Shown piece by piece: positions 15,698 through 24,729 of a stretch of 64,000 bases of DNA (position 1 is its first letter; each line of letters opens with the position of its first letter). The stretch covers positions 19,130 to 83,129 of the forward strand of contig NC_015728.1 of NCBI RefSeq assembly GCF_000154785.2. Reading direction: 5' to 3'. This DNA is from Roseobacter litoralis Och 149. Lineage in GTDB: Bacteria > Pseudomonadota > Alphaproteobacteria > Rhodobacterales > Rhodobacteraceae. Under the pieces are notes generated by a model that ran no database searches, was not told the DNA's origin, and saw only the letters and a program-made list of their open reading frames with translations. A program made the translations under genes and the position numbers.

Positions 15698-18117
15698 TGG
15701 GTAACCCTCCCGTCACGGACAACATCGATCAATGTCATCGAGAAATCCGGGTTGCGCCGCAGGATGAGCGTGACGTCCGTTCCCACTGTGAGTTGGGAAA
15801 TCTCGAGTTCCTCAGCCAAGGGAAAATCCATTGTCATTCCGGGCATGCCGATATCGGTCATCGGCCCATGGGTGATGTTCGCCGTCCGTGATTGAGCATC
15901 GATGGAGTTGATTTGACCTGAAACCTGCATGGGCGGTGCCACAGGTTCGGCCGCCGCCAGCACCATATTCATGCCGTCCGGGCGCGCGAAAGTGAGCACC
16001 ATCTCCACATCTGTCATCAAAGCGGCAGCGTCGAGTGACGGATCAATATCAAAGGCCATGGTCATGCCAGGCATGCCGATATCGGTCATCGGTCCATGGG
16101 TGATCGTGGCCTTTGAGGCGTTTGTATCGACACTATCGATCGTGCCTGAGACCACGATGGGCGGTGCCGCAGCTGCCTCAAGCTCGACATCAGACAAGAT
16201 CATGTTTAAGCCATCCGGCCGTGCAAATGTGAGGGTCATTTGGACGCCGGTTTTCAGCGATGCCATGTCCAAGCCCGGATCGATAGGGAAATCCATGGTC
16301 ATGCCTGGCATTCCGATCTCAGCCATGGGCCCGTGGGTGATCGTTGCGGTTTCGGAATTCAGATCCAGGTCGTCGATGGTGCCGGACACCATGATCGGCG
16401 CTGCGGCATTTGTTTCAGCCGCTTCCACCTCTTCGGGATCGGTGCCCTCGGCGCGGACCGCGACTACGGAGAAAAGGCCGCCATCACCTGCCGTGAGATC
16501 GAATTCGATCGGCGCATCGAGAGGCACGGCCTCAAGATCAACCCCCAACACCGGCAGGTCCATCGTCATTGCGGGCCAGCCAAGCTCTGGGATCGGGCCA
16601 TGCTCCAGCGTTAGCTTGCCATCCGACGTCACCGCGCGTGCAATCCCAGTGCCGGTACCGGCAATTCCATCATCTGGCGCAAGTTCGGTGAGGCTCAGGA
16701 GTCCATCTGCGCCACGGGCCACGAGAAACGCGACTGCCTCCCCCTCCTTTAGCCGATCCAGGGGAACATCGGCTCTCACCGGGAAGTCGGATGTCATCGC
16801 TGGCCAGTCCAGGCTTTCCAGGGCGTCATGCTGCACGGTTGCCACCCGACTCTGTGGATCGAGAGCAACGAGAACACCGCTGCCCCGCGCCGGGTCGGCA
16901 TCCGTTGGCGCCATGCGCGTGAAGCCTGCGCTCAAAGCGCTTTCGCTGTCGATCAGGAACTGTGCGGAGGCAACGACCTCTTCACCCGGACCCAGGCCCT
17001 GAAGAATTTCTGTCCGCCCGCCTTCTCCGAAACTGTCCCGGAGACCGGCAGTCACCAATCTCGGTCGGAAGGTCCCCTCCCCTGTTTTCAGGATGACGCG
17101 CTCAGCCGACCCTGTGCGTATTACGGCCTCAGATGGCACTGTCAGGACCGTCCGGCTTTCGTTGGGTGTGAGACTGACACTTCCGAACATTCCGGGGCGG
17201 AGCACGCCATCGGAATTGTCAAACCTCAGTCGAACAGGAAGCGTTCGTGTTTGGGGATCGAGTTCGGGATAGATGTAGTCGATGTCGCCTTCAAACACGC
17301 GCCCTGGCAAGTGTTCGAACCGAGCGATGGCCCGCATATCCTCAGACAGCCGGGCAATATCACGTTCAAAGACATCTACAATGAGCCAGACCTTCGACAA
17401 GTCAGCGACGGAGAAGGCAAGCGTTCCAGGTTGCAGATACATGCCATCGGCCGCATTCAGGGCGATGACCACGCCGTTCTGTGGTGCTTCGATCTCGATG
17501 TTGCGAACCATTTCGCCGCCCGCCTCGATCTCCGCAATCTGGCGGGCGGACATGCCATGGCTCATCAGCTTGCTGCGCGCCGCATCCAGAATGCGGGGGT
17601 CACCAGCCTCGACTGCGCGCACAAGGTCCCCGGTCGCCGTCGCGATGAGCGGCGAAAAAAGCTCAAAAAGTACCTGTTCTTGGCTGACCCGATCGCCGAC
17701 TGCTCGTACTTCGAGCTTCTCGATCCATCCCTCAGCTCGCGTATGCACATGACTGGTCAGATGCTCGTCATACCCCACGAAACCCACAGTCTCGATCTGG
17801 GGTCGCACTTCACTCATGCGGGCGACCGCCGTGCGTACGCCGATTGCGTTGATTTCGGCCGCGTTCAGTGTGACCTCGGCAGGATCACCAGATGGCTCCT
17901 GTCCGGCATAGACGGGAATAAGATCCATCCCCATGGGCGACTTGCCGGGTCCTGGTTGACGGAAATTCGGATCCATGGGCGCAACCCAATAGAGAACCTC
18001 GGGGCCTTCAGATCCGCCTTGCACTGCTGGATTCAGGTACAACCGCTCAACGTAAACCCCACCACCAAGGCCGGCTGCCAAGGCAAGAACTGAAAGTGCC
18101 GCGTATCTTCCACGCAT
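15694..18117 (-). CDS. cusB: CusB-type adaptor with five C-terminal CusF-like modules
   Basis: At 807 residues this is about twice the normal CusB length. It has an N-terminal anchor, a heavy-metal-binding segment (residues 43-70, APMDPNF...PMGMDLIPVY), the adaptor barrel and hairpin (about 75-400), then five consecutive CusF folds with cores at residues 438, 514, 603, 682 and 758. Modules 1-2 keep Trp (WPAMTSD, WPAMTMD). Modules 3-5 have Met instead (MPGMTMD or MPGMTMA), and module 1 lacks the second Met. The adaptor joins CusA to an outer-membrane channel. Fusion of one CusF is known; five in tandem is not something I recall. Confidence 0.93.
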   Translation of the reverse strand: MRGRYAALSVLALAAGLGGGVYVERLYLNPAVQGGSEGPEVLYWVAPMDPNFRQPGPGKSPMGMDLIPVYAGQEPSGDPAEVTLNAAEINAIGVRTAVARMSEVRPQIETVGFVGYDEHLTSHVHTRAEGWIEKLEVRAVGDRVSQEQVLFELFSPLIATATGDLVRAVEAGDPRILDAARSKLMSHGMSARQIAEIEAGGEMVRNIEIEAPQNGVVIALNAADGMYLQPGTLAFSVADLSKVWLIVDVFERDIARLSEDMRAIARFEHLPGRVFEGDIDYIYPELDPQTRTLPVRLRFDNSDGVLRPGMFGSVSLTPNESRTVLTVPSEAVIRTGSAERVILKTGEGTFRPRLVTAGLRDSFGEGGRTEILQGLGPGEEVVASAQFLIDSESALSAGFTRMAPTDADPARGSGVLVALDPQSRVATVQHDALESLDWPAMTSDFPVRADVPLDRLKEGEAVAFLVARGADGLLSLTELAPDDGIAGTGTGIARAVTSDGKLTLEHGPIPELGWPAMTMDLPVLGVDLEAVPLDAPIEFDLTAGDGGLFSVVAVRAEGTDPEEVEAAETNAAAPIMVSGTIDDLDLNSETATITHGPMAEIGMPGMTMDFPIDPGLDMASLKTGVQMTLTFARPDGLNMILSDVELEAAAAPPIVVSGTIDSVDTNASKATITHGPMTDIGMPGMTMAFDIDPSLDAAALMTDVEMVLTFARPDGMNMVLAAAEPVAPPMQVSGQINSIDAQSRTANITHGPMTDIGMPGMTMDFPLAEELEISQLTVGTDVTLILRRNPDFSMTLIDVVRDGRVTQ
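15718..16392 (-). repeat. Three near-identical CusF-module repeats within cusB
   Basis: Modules 3, 4 and 5 of the cusB gene repeat every 76-79 codons and share long stretches at the DNA level around 15840, 16070 and 16305 (ATGCCGATATCGGTCATCGG in two of them). Modules 1 and 2, further upstream in the gene, are much more diverged. This indicates recent tandem duplication of the last modules. Confidence 0.8.
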
Positions 18118-18194
18118 AAAAATCGTCTCCTGACGGCTGCATTGGATGCAGCGATCGATTGGTCAAACAGCCCGCATATGCGGGCACCGAAATG

Positions 18195-18587
18195 TCAGGA
18201 GTGTCGGGGCGGGCGATCGGGCACGAGGGGCTCACGGGATACATGAGCCCTGAAAAATCCGACCCGTGTTGGCGCTGTAAAAGCGGTTTCTTCAGACCGA
18301 TGATCTAGATGTTGCTGGTAGTCCATGACACAGCAAAGACCGTTGTGACACCCGTCGCCGTGTCCTGCGTGAGCGTCCGCTTGCCGCTCGCCATTGTTTT
18401 CGGGGTGGTGCGCGTGGACGTGGTTGGGCACTTCTCCCGCAGAAGCGACAGCGGGGATTTGCGGACCGCACTCCGCGCTGCTCATCTCTCCTTCAAACGG
18501 CATTGCCTGCGTTCCGACGACGGTAATCGTCAGACACACAAAGGCAAGACATGCCGATCGCAGGAAAGAGAACGCATTCCAAACCAT
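18195..18587 (-). CDS. Secreted His/Cys-rich leader-gene protein of the cus operon
   Basis: From the ATG at 18587 this 130-residue protein has a clear signal peptide (FLRSACLAFVCLTITVVGTQA). A His-rich stretch (HVHAHHPENNGE, DAHAGHGDGCHNGLCCVMD) with a Cys cluster follows. An upstream in-frame ATG at 18650 exists, but it lies inside a shared regulatory repeat (18643-18657), so transcription should begin downstream of it. I do not recognise the family. It is probably a periplasmic copper-binding protein or copper-responsive leader gene. A similar gene at 40023-40427 precedes the TolC/multicopper oxidase cluster. Confidence 0.68.
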   Translation of the reverse strand: MVWNAFSFLRSACLAFVCLTITVVGTQAMPFEGEMSSAECGPQIPAVASAGEVPNHVHAHHPENNGERQADAHAGHGDGCHNGLCCVMDYQQHLDHRSEETAFTAPTRVGFFRAHVSREPLVPDRPPRHS

Positions 18588-18642
18588 ACGCGTGAAGTAG
18601 CGCTCTTCAGAAGTTGCAGCAATTGAAGCGGGGCTGAAAGAT

Positions 18643-18657
18643 TGTATCATTTTGTAA
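18643..18657. promoter_or_regulatory. TGTAT-N5-TGTAA direct repeat (candidate response-regulator box)
   Basis: TGTAT CATTT TGTAA lies between the cus leader gene (minus) and the dsbA-like gene (plus). The same 15-bp layout is present at 40476-40490, 47355-47369 and 53944-53958. Direct half-sites in a 10-bp phase are typical of OmpR-family response regulators, one of which is encoded at 55434-56165. Confidence 0.6.
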
Positions 18658-18721
18658 AGTTGACCTTTTCCAAGTTGTGCCAGTACGACTCCAACGGTGG
18701 CATAATCAGATCAGGCGTCAG

Positions 18722-19504
18722 ATGGATTCCAAGAAACGATCAACACTCTTGACGATCGGTGCGGTCATTGCAGGCTATGCGGCGCTTCGAACCGTGCCCT
18801 CTTTGCTGCCGGAAAAACTTGAACTTGAAGCACTCGATCGTCCGAAAGGCTTCCGGAGATTTATCGCTGGTGAGACATCCGGATCGTTTGACGCGTTCGT
18901 CGGCTTGGACAGTCCGGACAGTGTGGATGTGGCAGCACGGAAGGCGGCGGCTATCGAGCGAGTCTCAGCAGATATTTGCGGCGCTCTCTACGGAGACCTC
19001 GACATGAGCAATGCACGTATCCCTCTGGCATCATTTTCTGACTATTATTGTCCTTTTTGCAGAGTACAAACCAAGAGCTTCGCCGATATGACAAGCAAAA
19101 TGCCAGATCAGGTTGCAATAGCATGGCACGAGCTTCCTCTGCTGGGCGACAGCTCTAATCTGGCAGCAAAGGCGGCCTTGGCCGCCAAGCGTCAAGGTGC
19201 CTACGTCGCATTCCAGGAACGTTTGATGACCTCGCCATTTCAAGCCACACCGGAATACCTTGCCCGTCTCTCTGAAGATCTGGGCGTTGATGGCGAACAA
19301 TTGGTCGCTGACATGGAGAGCCCCGAAGTCGCGCGCGAGCTGGAAAATAGCGCGGCTCTCGCGCAGGTTTTTGCCTTTGTTGGCACGCCTGCCCTCGTCA
19401 TCGGTCGTACAGTTGTCCAAGGTCAGGTCAGCGACAGAATGATACGAAAGATCATTGACCTTGAGCGTGAGGAGGGCTGGGACCTTGCCTGTGTGTCGGC
19501 CTGA
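18722..19504 (+). CDS. DsbA-family thiol:disulfide oxidoreductase
   Basis: This 260-residue protein has an N-terminal membrane segment (about residues 7-24), a roughly 70-residue linker region and a DsbA fold with CPFC (C110, C113) in FSDYYCPFCRVQ. The cis-Pro loop is FVGTPALVIG. The ATG at 18722 is preferred to 18677 because the longer form puts a basic, non-signal stretch ahead of the anchor. It is followed by a rhodanese and a ScsB/DsbD protein, a set that resembles the Scs copper-sensitivity suppressor system. It is divergent from the cus operon. Confidence 0.88.
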   Translation: MDSKKRSTLLTIGAVIAGYAALRTVPSLLPEKLELEALDRPKGFRRFIAGETSGSFDAFVGLDSPDSVDVAARKAAAIERVSADICGALYGDLDMSNARIPLASFSDYYCPFCRVQTKSFADMTSKMPDQVAIAWHELPLLGDSSNLAAKAALAAKRQGAYVAFQERLMTSPFQATPEYLARLSEDLGVDGEQLVADMESPEVARELENSAALAQVFAFVGTPALVIGRTVVQGQVSDRMIRKIIDLEREEGWDLACVSA

Positions 19505-19563
19505 CAAACCTATGCTGTCTGCTGTTCTCTCCGCCTTACTCTTCTATCGAAATTGGAGACGGA

Positions 19564-20019
19564 ATGGATAGACGGCACTTCATCCTACTAGCTTCTGCGT
19601 TGGTCATGGTCCCCTATTCTGTGACGGCCGCCACGCGCAAAGTCTGGTCAGCCGTCGAAGCCTCGGCCGCGTTGGCGCAGGGCGAGATTTCTCTGATTGA
19701 TATTCGTTCACGCGTTGAGTGGAGGGACACAGCCGTGGCGAAAGACGCCTGGCCGATCAGTATGCATGAACCGAGGTTTGAGCAGAGGTTGTTCGCTGCA
19801 CGCGATCTGTCTGGCGAAAAACCAATCGCCTTGATCTGTGCCACCGGAGGGCGGAGTGGCCGTCTCTTGAGCGCTCTAAATCGAGCGGGATACCCGGGCT
19901 TCATCGATGTCTCAGAAGGCATGTTGGGATCACTGAAAGGGCCAGGCTGGATCGCACACGGTTTGCCTGTGATGGATCTGGAGGCGGCCTTGGCCAATCT
20001 GCCGGACGTTCTCCGTTGA
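19564..20019 (+). CDS. Exported rhodanese-domain protein
   Basis: This 151-residue protein has an N-terminal signal (RRHFILLASALVMVPYSVTAA) and a single rhodanese domain with active loop CATGGR. Rhodaneses transfer sulfane sulfur. A periplasmic one beside DsbA- and DsbD-type proteins could handle oxidised thiols or persulfides made by copper. There are 59 nt to the gene before and 16 nt to the ScsB/DsbD gene after, so it is probably part of one operon. The substrate is unknown. Confidence 0.85.
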   Translation: MDRRHFILLASALVMVPYSVTAATRKVWSAVEASAALAQGEISLIDIRSRVEWRDTAVAKDAWPISMHEPRFEQRLFAARDLSGEKPIALICATGGRSGRLLSALNRAGYPGFIDVSEGMLGSLKGPGWIAHGLPVMDLEAALANLPDVLR

Positions 20020-20035
20020 TCGTGGGTCCGCGTCC

Positions 20036-22150
20036 ATGAAGGGAGCGGTTTCTCAAATCTGGGCTGGGTTGCTGTCGATTGTTTTGGGTTGCGTAATCAT
20101 CCTTGCCGCCGCTGGCGCCGATGCCGCGGAATCCGAGTCTGTTTCAAATCCTGCGGTCACGGCACGTCTGATCTCGGCCGAAAACGGGATTGCGCCGGAT
20201 GCCGCCTCCGTTTCCCTTGGATTGGCCTTGGAGTACGGCGAGGGCTGGAAAGGATACTGGCGTACGCCCGGCGAGGTTGGCTTGGCACCCGAGATCAACT
20301 GGTCGGGTTCAACCAATCTGAAATCCGCCGAGCTCCTCTGGCCCGCGCCGGAACGGTTCGAGGCCTTCGGGATCGAGAACTTCGGCTATTCAGGTCAGGT
20401 TGTCTTGCCGATCCGCGCGAGACTTGAGGACGCCGGCCAGCCTCTGGAACTGCGTGCCCGCGTGTCCTTGCTGACATGTTCGACTGTCTGTGTGCCCCAT
20501 GACTTCGAACTTTCACTCGCCCTGCCACAAGGCGTCGGGATCGATACAAACTCGGCTCGCCAGATTGCCACTTATGCCGATCGCGTTCCCGCGGTACCCG
20601 AGAACAGCGACATCAGAATATCGGTCACGGCCCTCGATGCGCGCGACTCGGCTCTCATCGTTGTGGCAACGAGCGACACACCGTTCGATGAGGTCGACGT
20701 GTTCCCGGAATTCGGACCCCTTGTGACCTTTGGCAAACCAGATATCCGATTGGATCGGGATAGAACGGAACTCTGGGCACAAATACCGATCAACGCCTGG
20801 ACCGAAGAGCACGCAGAGCCTTCGGTGACGATCGCAGACACCGCACGTGCAATCACGGCGCCGATCACGCTTACCTCAGATCCCCCTGCCCCACCGTTTT
20901 CAAGCGCAAACCCTCGAACGAGTCTGCTGAAGGTCGTGGCGGTGGCCGCCATCGCCTTTCTCGGTGGTCTGATCCTCAATGTCATGCCCTGCGTGTTACC
21001 CGTTCTATCGATCAAGCTCACATCTGTTTTGAAGGCAACCGGTCAAACCCGGCAGATGACGCGCAACGGATTCCTGTTTTCAGCTTTGGGGGTACTGGCT
21101 TTTGTCTGGGCGCTTGCGGCTGTTTTGCTGTTTCTCCAATGGATCGGTGTATCCGTCGGCTGGGGCATGCAGTTCCAAAACCCGGTCTTCGTGACGCTGA
21201 TGTTCATGGTCATCACTGTCTTTGCGGCCAATCTCTTTGGGGCATTCGAGATAACCCTGCCCGCGGCCCTTCAAGACCGCCTGGGTGCCAGCAATGCCAG
21301 AGCCGGGTACATCTCAGACTTTGGCACCGGATTGCTTGCGGCCATCCTCGCTACACCGTGTTCCGCCCCGTTCCTCGGCACCGCGATCACCTTTGCGCTC
21401 GCTGGTACATCACTGGACGTGATAGTGATATTCACGGCACTCGGTCTTGGACTGGCCCTCCCCTACCTCGTCATTGCCGCACGTCCCGAGTTGGTCACGC
21501 GACTGCCCCGGCCCGGGCGATGGATGCTTCTGGTCAGGATCCTTCTTGGCGGTCTGTTGCTGGCAACGGCCGCATGGCTCTTGTTCGTTCTTGTCGGCGT
21601 GGCGGGTGGGCGGGCAGCTGCCTTTATCACGTCACTCACAGCTGTGTTCATCGTCGCCGCATCAATCCCACAGGCAAACCAATGGGTACGGCGTGCGGTT
21701 CTCAGCGCCTGTGTTTTTCTGGCGATTTTCGGGGCAGGTCTCACCTCAACCCCTGACCGCACCACTCCGGGGGTTGATGCGACGTCCCATTGGCAGGATT
21801 TCGAACCCCTCGGCATCGCGCGCCGCGTCTCTGAAGGCGAGACGGTGTTCGTCGATGTGACCGCGGATTGGTGTCTGACCTGCAAAGCCAACAAGTCTCT
21901 CGTGCTTGACAGGGATCCAGTGCGTGCGCGGTTGCGCGGCGGTTCCGTGATCGCCATGCAGGCGGATTGGACCCGCCCGGATGACAACATAGCGCGGTTT
22001 CTCGAGCGATATGACCGCTACGGCATTCCGTTCAATATCGTCTTCGGGCCAGGGTCGCCTTCCGGCATCGCTCTCCCGGAGATTCTAACGCCACAGGCAG
22101 TGCTCGACGCGCTCGACACCGCTTCTGTGCGCAGTCTCGTGTCAGAGTGA
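20036..22150 (+). CDS. ScsB/DsbD-type thiol:disulfide interchange protein
   Basis: This 704-residue protein has a signal peptide, a large periplasmic N-terminal domain with the pair CSTVC, eight or so membrane helices (about 300-560; LNVMPCVLPVLSIK and ATPCSAPFLG carry the electron-relay cysteines) and a C-terminal thioredoxin domain with WCLTC (C613, C616). DsbD proteins carry electrons from cytoplasmic thioredoxin to periplasmic partners. The long N-terminal region resembles ScsB, which protects against copper. Its likely partners are the DsbA-like proteins at 18722 and 49014. Confidence 0.91.
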   Translation: MKGAVSQIWAGLLSIVLGCVIILAAAGADAAESESVSNPAVTARLISAENGIAPDAASVSLGLALEYGEGWKGYWRTPGEVGLAPEINWSGSTNLKSAELLWPAPERFEAFGIENFGYSGQVVLPIRARLEDAGQPLELRARVSLLTCSTVCVPHDFELSLALPQGVGIDTNSARQIATYADRVPAVPENSDIRISVTALDARDSALIVVATSDTPFDEVDVFPEFGPLVTFGKPDIRLDRDRTELWAQIPINAWTEEHAEPSVTIADTARAITAPITLTSDPPAPPFSSANPRTSLLKVVAVAAIAFLGGLILNVMPCVLPVLSIKLTSVLKATGQTRQMTRNGFLFSALGVLAFVWALAAVLLFLQWIGVSVGWGMQFQNPVFVTLMFMVITVFAANLFGAFEITLPAALQDRLGASNARAGYISDFGTGLLAAILATPCSAPFLGTAITFALAGTSLDVIVIFTALGLGLALPYLVIAARPELVTRLPRPGRWMLLVRILLGGLLLATAAWLLFVLVGVAGGRAAAFITSLTAVFIVAASIPQANQWVRRAVLSACVFLAIFGAGLTSTPDRTTPGVDATSHWQDFEPLGIARRVSEGETVFVDVTADWCLTCKANKSLVLDRDPVRARLRGGSVIAMQADWTRPDDNIARFLERYDRYGIPFNIVFGPGSPSGIALPEILTPQAVLDALDTASVRSLVSE

Positions 22151-22260
22151 TATGCCAACTTGCGCGTGTTTGATCGAGTTGACTACTTCCACATATGATT
22201 TCCCCGTTGTCTGATACCTTTGCGTCGTATCCCATGCGAAAGTCCGAATAAACTCTAGCA

Positions 22261-23586
22261 TCAGTTTTCGTGAGCACCCTGCGGTGCGAGCCAGCGCGAT
22301 AGATACAGTCGTTCAAGTATAAAGACCGCGGTAATTCCGACGGCGGCATAAAGCACGATGGCCGGGTCACTTTGCAGTTTCATCGCAGTGAAGGCTGCCA
22401 GCACAAGCGCATCGAATGCGAGTGCCAAGAGCAACACAGAAGCCGCCGCTCCGATCTCCTTCCGGCGGAAGCGGAAGACGCCCCAATGCACGACCATATC
22501 CATGATGAGATAGAAAAACGCGCCCAATGAGGCGATCCGGCCCAGATCGAAGAACACAGCCAGTGTCGAGGCGATCACCACCGTATAGATAAGCATGTGG
22601 CGCTGGATCCTGCCTGACATGCCAAAGTGGCTGTGCGGGATCATTTTCATGTCCGTCAGCATTGCGAGCATTCGTGACACGGCGAACACACTGGCCAGAA
22701 CGCCTGATGCAGTAGCCACGGCGGCCAGCAAGACGGTTAGATAGAACCCGACCTGCCCAAGCGCGGGGGCCGCCGCTTCTGCCAGAGAATAATCACGTGC
22801 GGCAATGATCTCGTCGAGTGTCAGGCTGGCGCCGACGCCGAACGCCACAAGCAGGTAGACAACCACGCAAATCGCGATGGAGATCATGATCGTGCGGCCC
22901 ACGTTGCGATGGGGATCGGTGATCTCTCCGCCGCTGTTGGTAATGGTCGTGAAACCCTTGAACGCAAGGATGGCCAGTGCGACAGAGGCAATGAACCCCA
23001 CGATCCCTGATGGCTCGGCCGTCTGCGATGCGGCGGCGAACTGAAATCCGCTCGACCACAGAGCGGCAATACCAAAAAGAGCGATGCCGCCGATCTTGAT
23101 TGCCGCCATGATCAGCGAAAACAGCCCGACGGAGCGGTTGCCTGCAATATTGACAAGAAACGCGAAAACGATCACTGCAACCGCCAGAATGGGGACGAGC
23201 GGCCCGCCGGTGATGTCGAAGGGGCGCAGGACGTAGGTGGCAAATGTCCTTGCCACGAGGCTTTCTGCAATCACCATGCTCAGCGCCATCAGAAGCGCTG
23301 CTCCCGCCGCGACTGCGCCTGATCCATAGCATTTCTGGAGGATCATCGCGATCCCACCCGCCGAGGGCCAGGCGTTCGACATCTTGATATAGCTGTAGGC
23401 GCTGAAGCTGGTGACGATGGCACCGGCGATGAAGGCCAGCGGGAAAAGTGGTCCGGCCAGTTGGGCGATCTGCCCGGTCAGCGCAAAGATGCCCGCCCCG
23501 ATCATAACGCCCGTGCCCATGGCTACGGCACCGCCGAGGCTTATTGATCCTTCGTCATAATCGCTGCTTCTCTGGTTATGCTGCAT
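22261..23586 (-). CDS. APC superfamily amino-acid permease
   Basis: This 441-residue protein has about 12 membrane segments and the APC start GAVAMGTGVMIGAGIFALTG. ITNSGGEITDPHRNVGRTI matches the conserved helix-6 region. It should take up or exchange an amino acid or amine, but substrate cannot be read. It converges with the ScsB gene and has no obvious metal function; it may be cargo, or it may supply a thiol or metal-chelating amino acid. No close neighbour suggests an operon. Confidence 0.88.
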   Translation of the reverse strand: MQHNQRSSDYDEGSISLGGAVAMGTGVMIGAGIFALTGQIAQLAGPLFPLAFIAGAIVTSFSAYSYIKMSNAWPSAGGIAMILQKCYGSGAVAAGAALLMALSMVIAESLVARTFATYVLRPFDITGGPLVPILAVAVIVFAFLVNIAGNRSVGLFSLIMAAIKIGGIALFGIAALWSSGFQFAAASQTAEPSGIVGFIASVALAILAFKGFTTITNSGGEITDPHRNVGRTIMISIAICVVVYLLVAFGVGASLTLDEIIAARDYSLAEAAAPALGQVGFYLTVLLAAVATASGVLASVFAVSRMLAMLTDMKMIPHSHFGMSGRIQRHMLIYTVVIASTLAVFFDLGRIASLGAFFYLIMDMVVHWGVFRFRRKEIGAAASVLLLALAFDALVLAAFTAMKLQSDPAIVLYAAVGITAVFILERLYLSRWLAPQGAHEN

Positions 23587-23784
23587 ACTGGTTCTTGCCT
23601 GCTTTCAGATTTCTCGTTTCATTTGGCGCATCGCTGTTCTGGCCAGAACCTATTTCTGCAGTTCCATTATCGCACCCGATCGAACCCTACTGGCCTTCAG
23701 CTCTCGCTGGCAAAAGGCCCGAAAATGCAGTCAACGATGGGGACAACTAGCAATGCTAGGTACGGGCCTCATTTCCACATATTC

Positions 23785-24453
23785 TCAGACTTCGCGGCTG
23801 TCGTGTTTATTGCCCGCCCCCGCAAACCTTGGAATAAACGCTGGCACTGATTGCGCGTATTGCTCATAGACCTGTCCGAAACGGGCGCTGGTGTCGGCCT
23901 CCTCGCTGCGTGCCAATCGGACGTACATCCAGACCAGTACCGGGAACATCGCCAGTGTCAGAATGGTCGGCCATTGAACGAGAAATCCGAGCATGACCAG
24001 AATGAATCCCACGTATTGGGGATGTCTGATCCTCGCATAGGGCCCGGTGACGGCCAACCGGCCCTGCCGCTGTGCATTCCACAGTTGGTGCCATGCCACC
24101 GAGATCAGCCAGAACCCTCCTCCGATCAGGGCGAAGCTCAACAGGTGGAACGGTCCGAAATGCGGGCTCGACTTCCAGCCGAACATCATTTCGGGCAGAT
24201 GTCCGCTATCGTGGGCTAGCCAGTCGATGTCCGGCCAAGTGGATTGCAACCAGCCGGACAACACAAAGATCGTCAACGGGAACCCGTACATTTCGGTGAA
24301 CAGTGCCAAGATAAAGGCGCTGAATGCACCGAAGCTCCGCCAGTCTCGGGACGTTTGCGGCTTGAAGAAGCTGAAAGCAAAAATGATGAAGACAGCCGAG
24401 TTGATGAAGACCAGAAGCCAAAGGCCATATGATGCGCCTGCATCAGTCATCAT
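23785..24453 (-). CDS. Isoprenylcysteine carboxyl methyltransferase-family membrane protein
   Basis: This 222-residue protein has about five membrane helices and a C-terminal segment typical of the ICMT/PEMT fold (GPYARIRHPQYVGFILVMLG, then RSEEADTSARFGQVYEQYAQ). Such domains bind S-adenosylmethionine or lipid head groups, but bacterial members beside metal genes have no proven substrate. It overlaps the DUF2933 gene by 4 nt, which itself follows copA2, so it belongs to a CueR-controlled operon. Related proteins are often found next to copper ATPases. Confidence 0.82.
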   Translation of the reverse strand: MMTDAGASYGLWLLVFINSAVFIIFAFSFFKPQTSRDWRSFGAFSAFILALFTEMYGFPLTIFVLSGWLQSTWPDIDWLAHDSGHLPEMMFGWKSSPHFGPFHLLSFALIGGGFWLISVAWHQLWNAQRQGRLAVTGPYARIRHPQYVGFILVMLGFLVQWPTILTLAMFPVLVWMYVRLARSEEADTSARFGQVYEQYAQSVPAFIPRFAGAGNKHDSREV

Positions 24454-24713
24454 TGATCATCTCCCTTGCCATATCCGCCGTGGCCTCCATGCCCGCCATG
24501 CATGAAGAAGTGCATGCCAACACAGAGCAGCAACGGCAGCCAGATCAGCAACCCGCTGCCCAGAATGTGCACCCGATGCTCGTAACCCAGCAGAAGTCCG
24601 CCAAGGACAAGCGCGAAGATAAGGTAGATGCCAGACCGTGACTTCCAGAACGAGGGCGGCGTCGGCGGATTGTCCTGCGGTTCTTGATTGTCGTGCGTCG
24701 AAGGGTTTTCCAT
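24450..24713 (-). CDS. DUF2933 small membrane protein
   Basis: This 87-residue protein has two membrane helices (about 27-45 and 52-68) and a His/Gly tail, HFFMHGGHGGHGGYGKG, that could bind copper. DUF2933 proteins are regular neighbours of copper ATPases, with no known activity. It lies 16 nt after copA2 and overlaps the methyltransferase-like gene by 4 nt. A shorter protein with a similar HGHGGHKHGK tail is encoded at 29823-30002. Confidence 0.85.
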   Translation of the reverse strand: MENPSTHDNQEPQDNPPTPPSFWKSRSGIYLIFALVLGGLLLGYEHRVHILGSGLLIWLPLLLCVGMHFFMHGGHGGHGGYGKGDDQ

Positions 24714-24729
24714 ATCACTCGTCCTTTTG

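Noticed and set aside
18588..18650. Longer start for the secreted His/Cys gene
   Set aside because: The ATG at 18650 lies in the candidate regulator-binding repeat, and the shorter form has a normal signal peptide.
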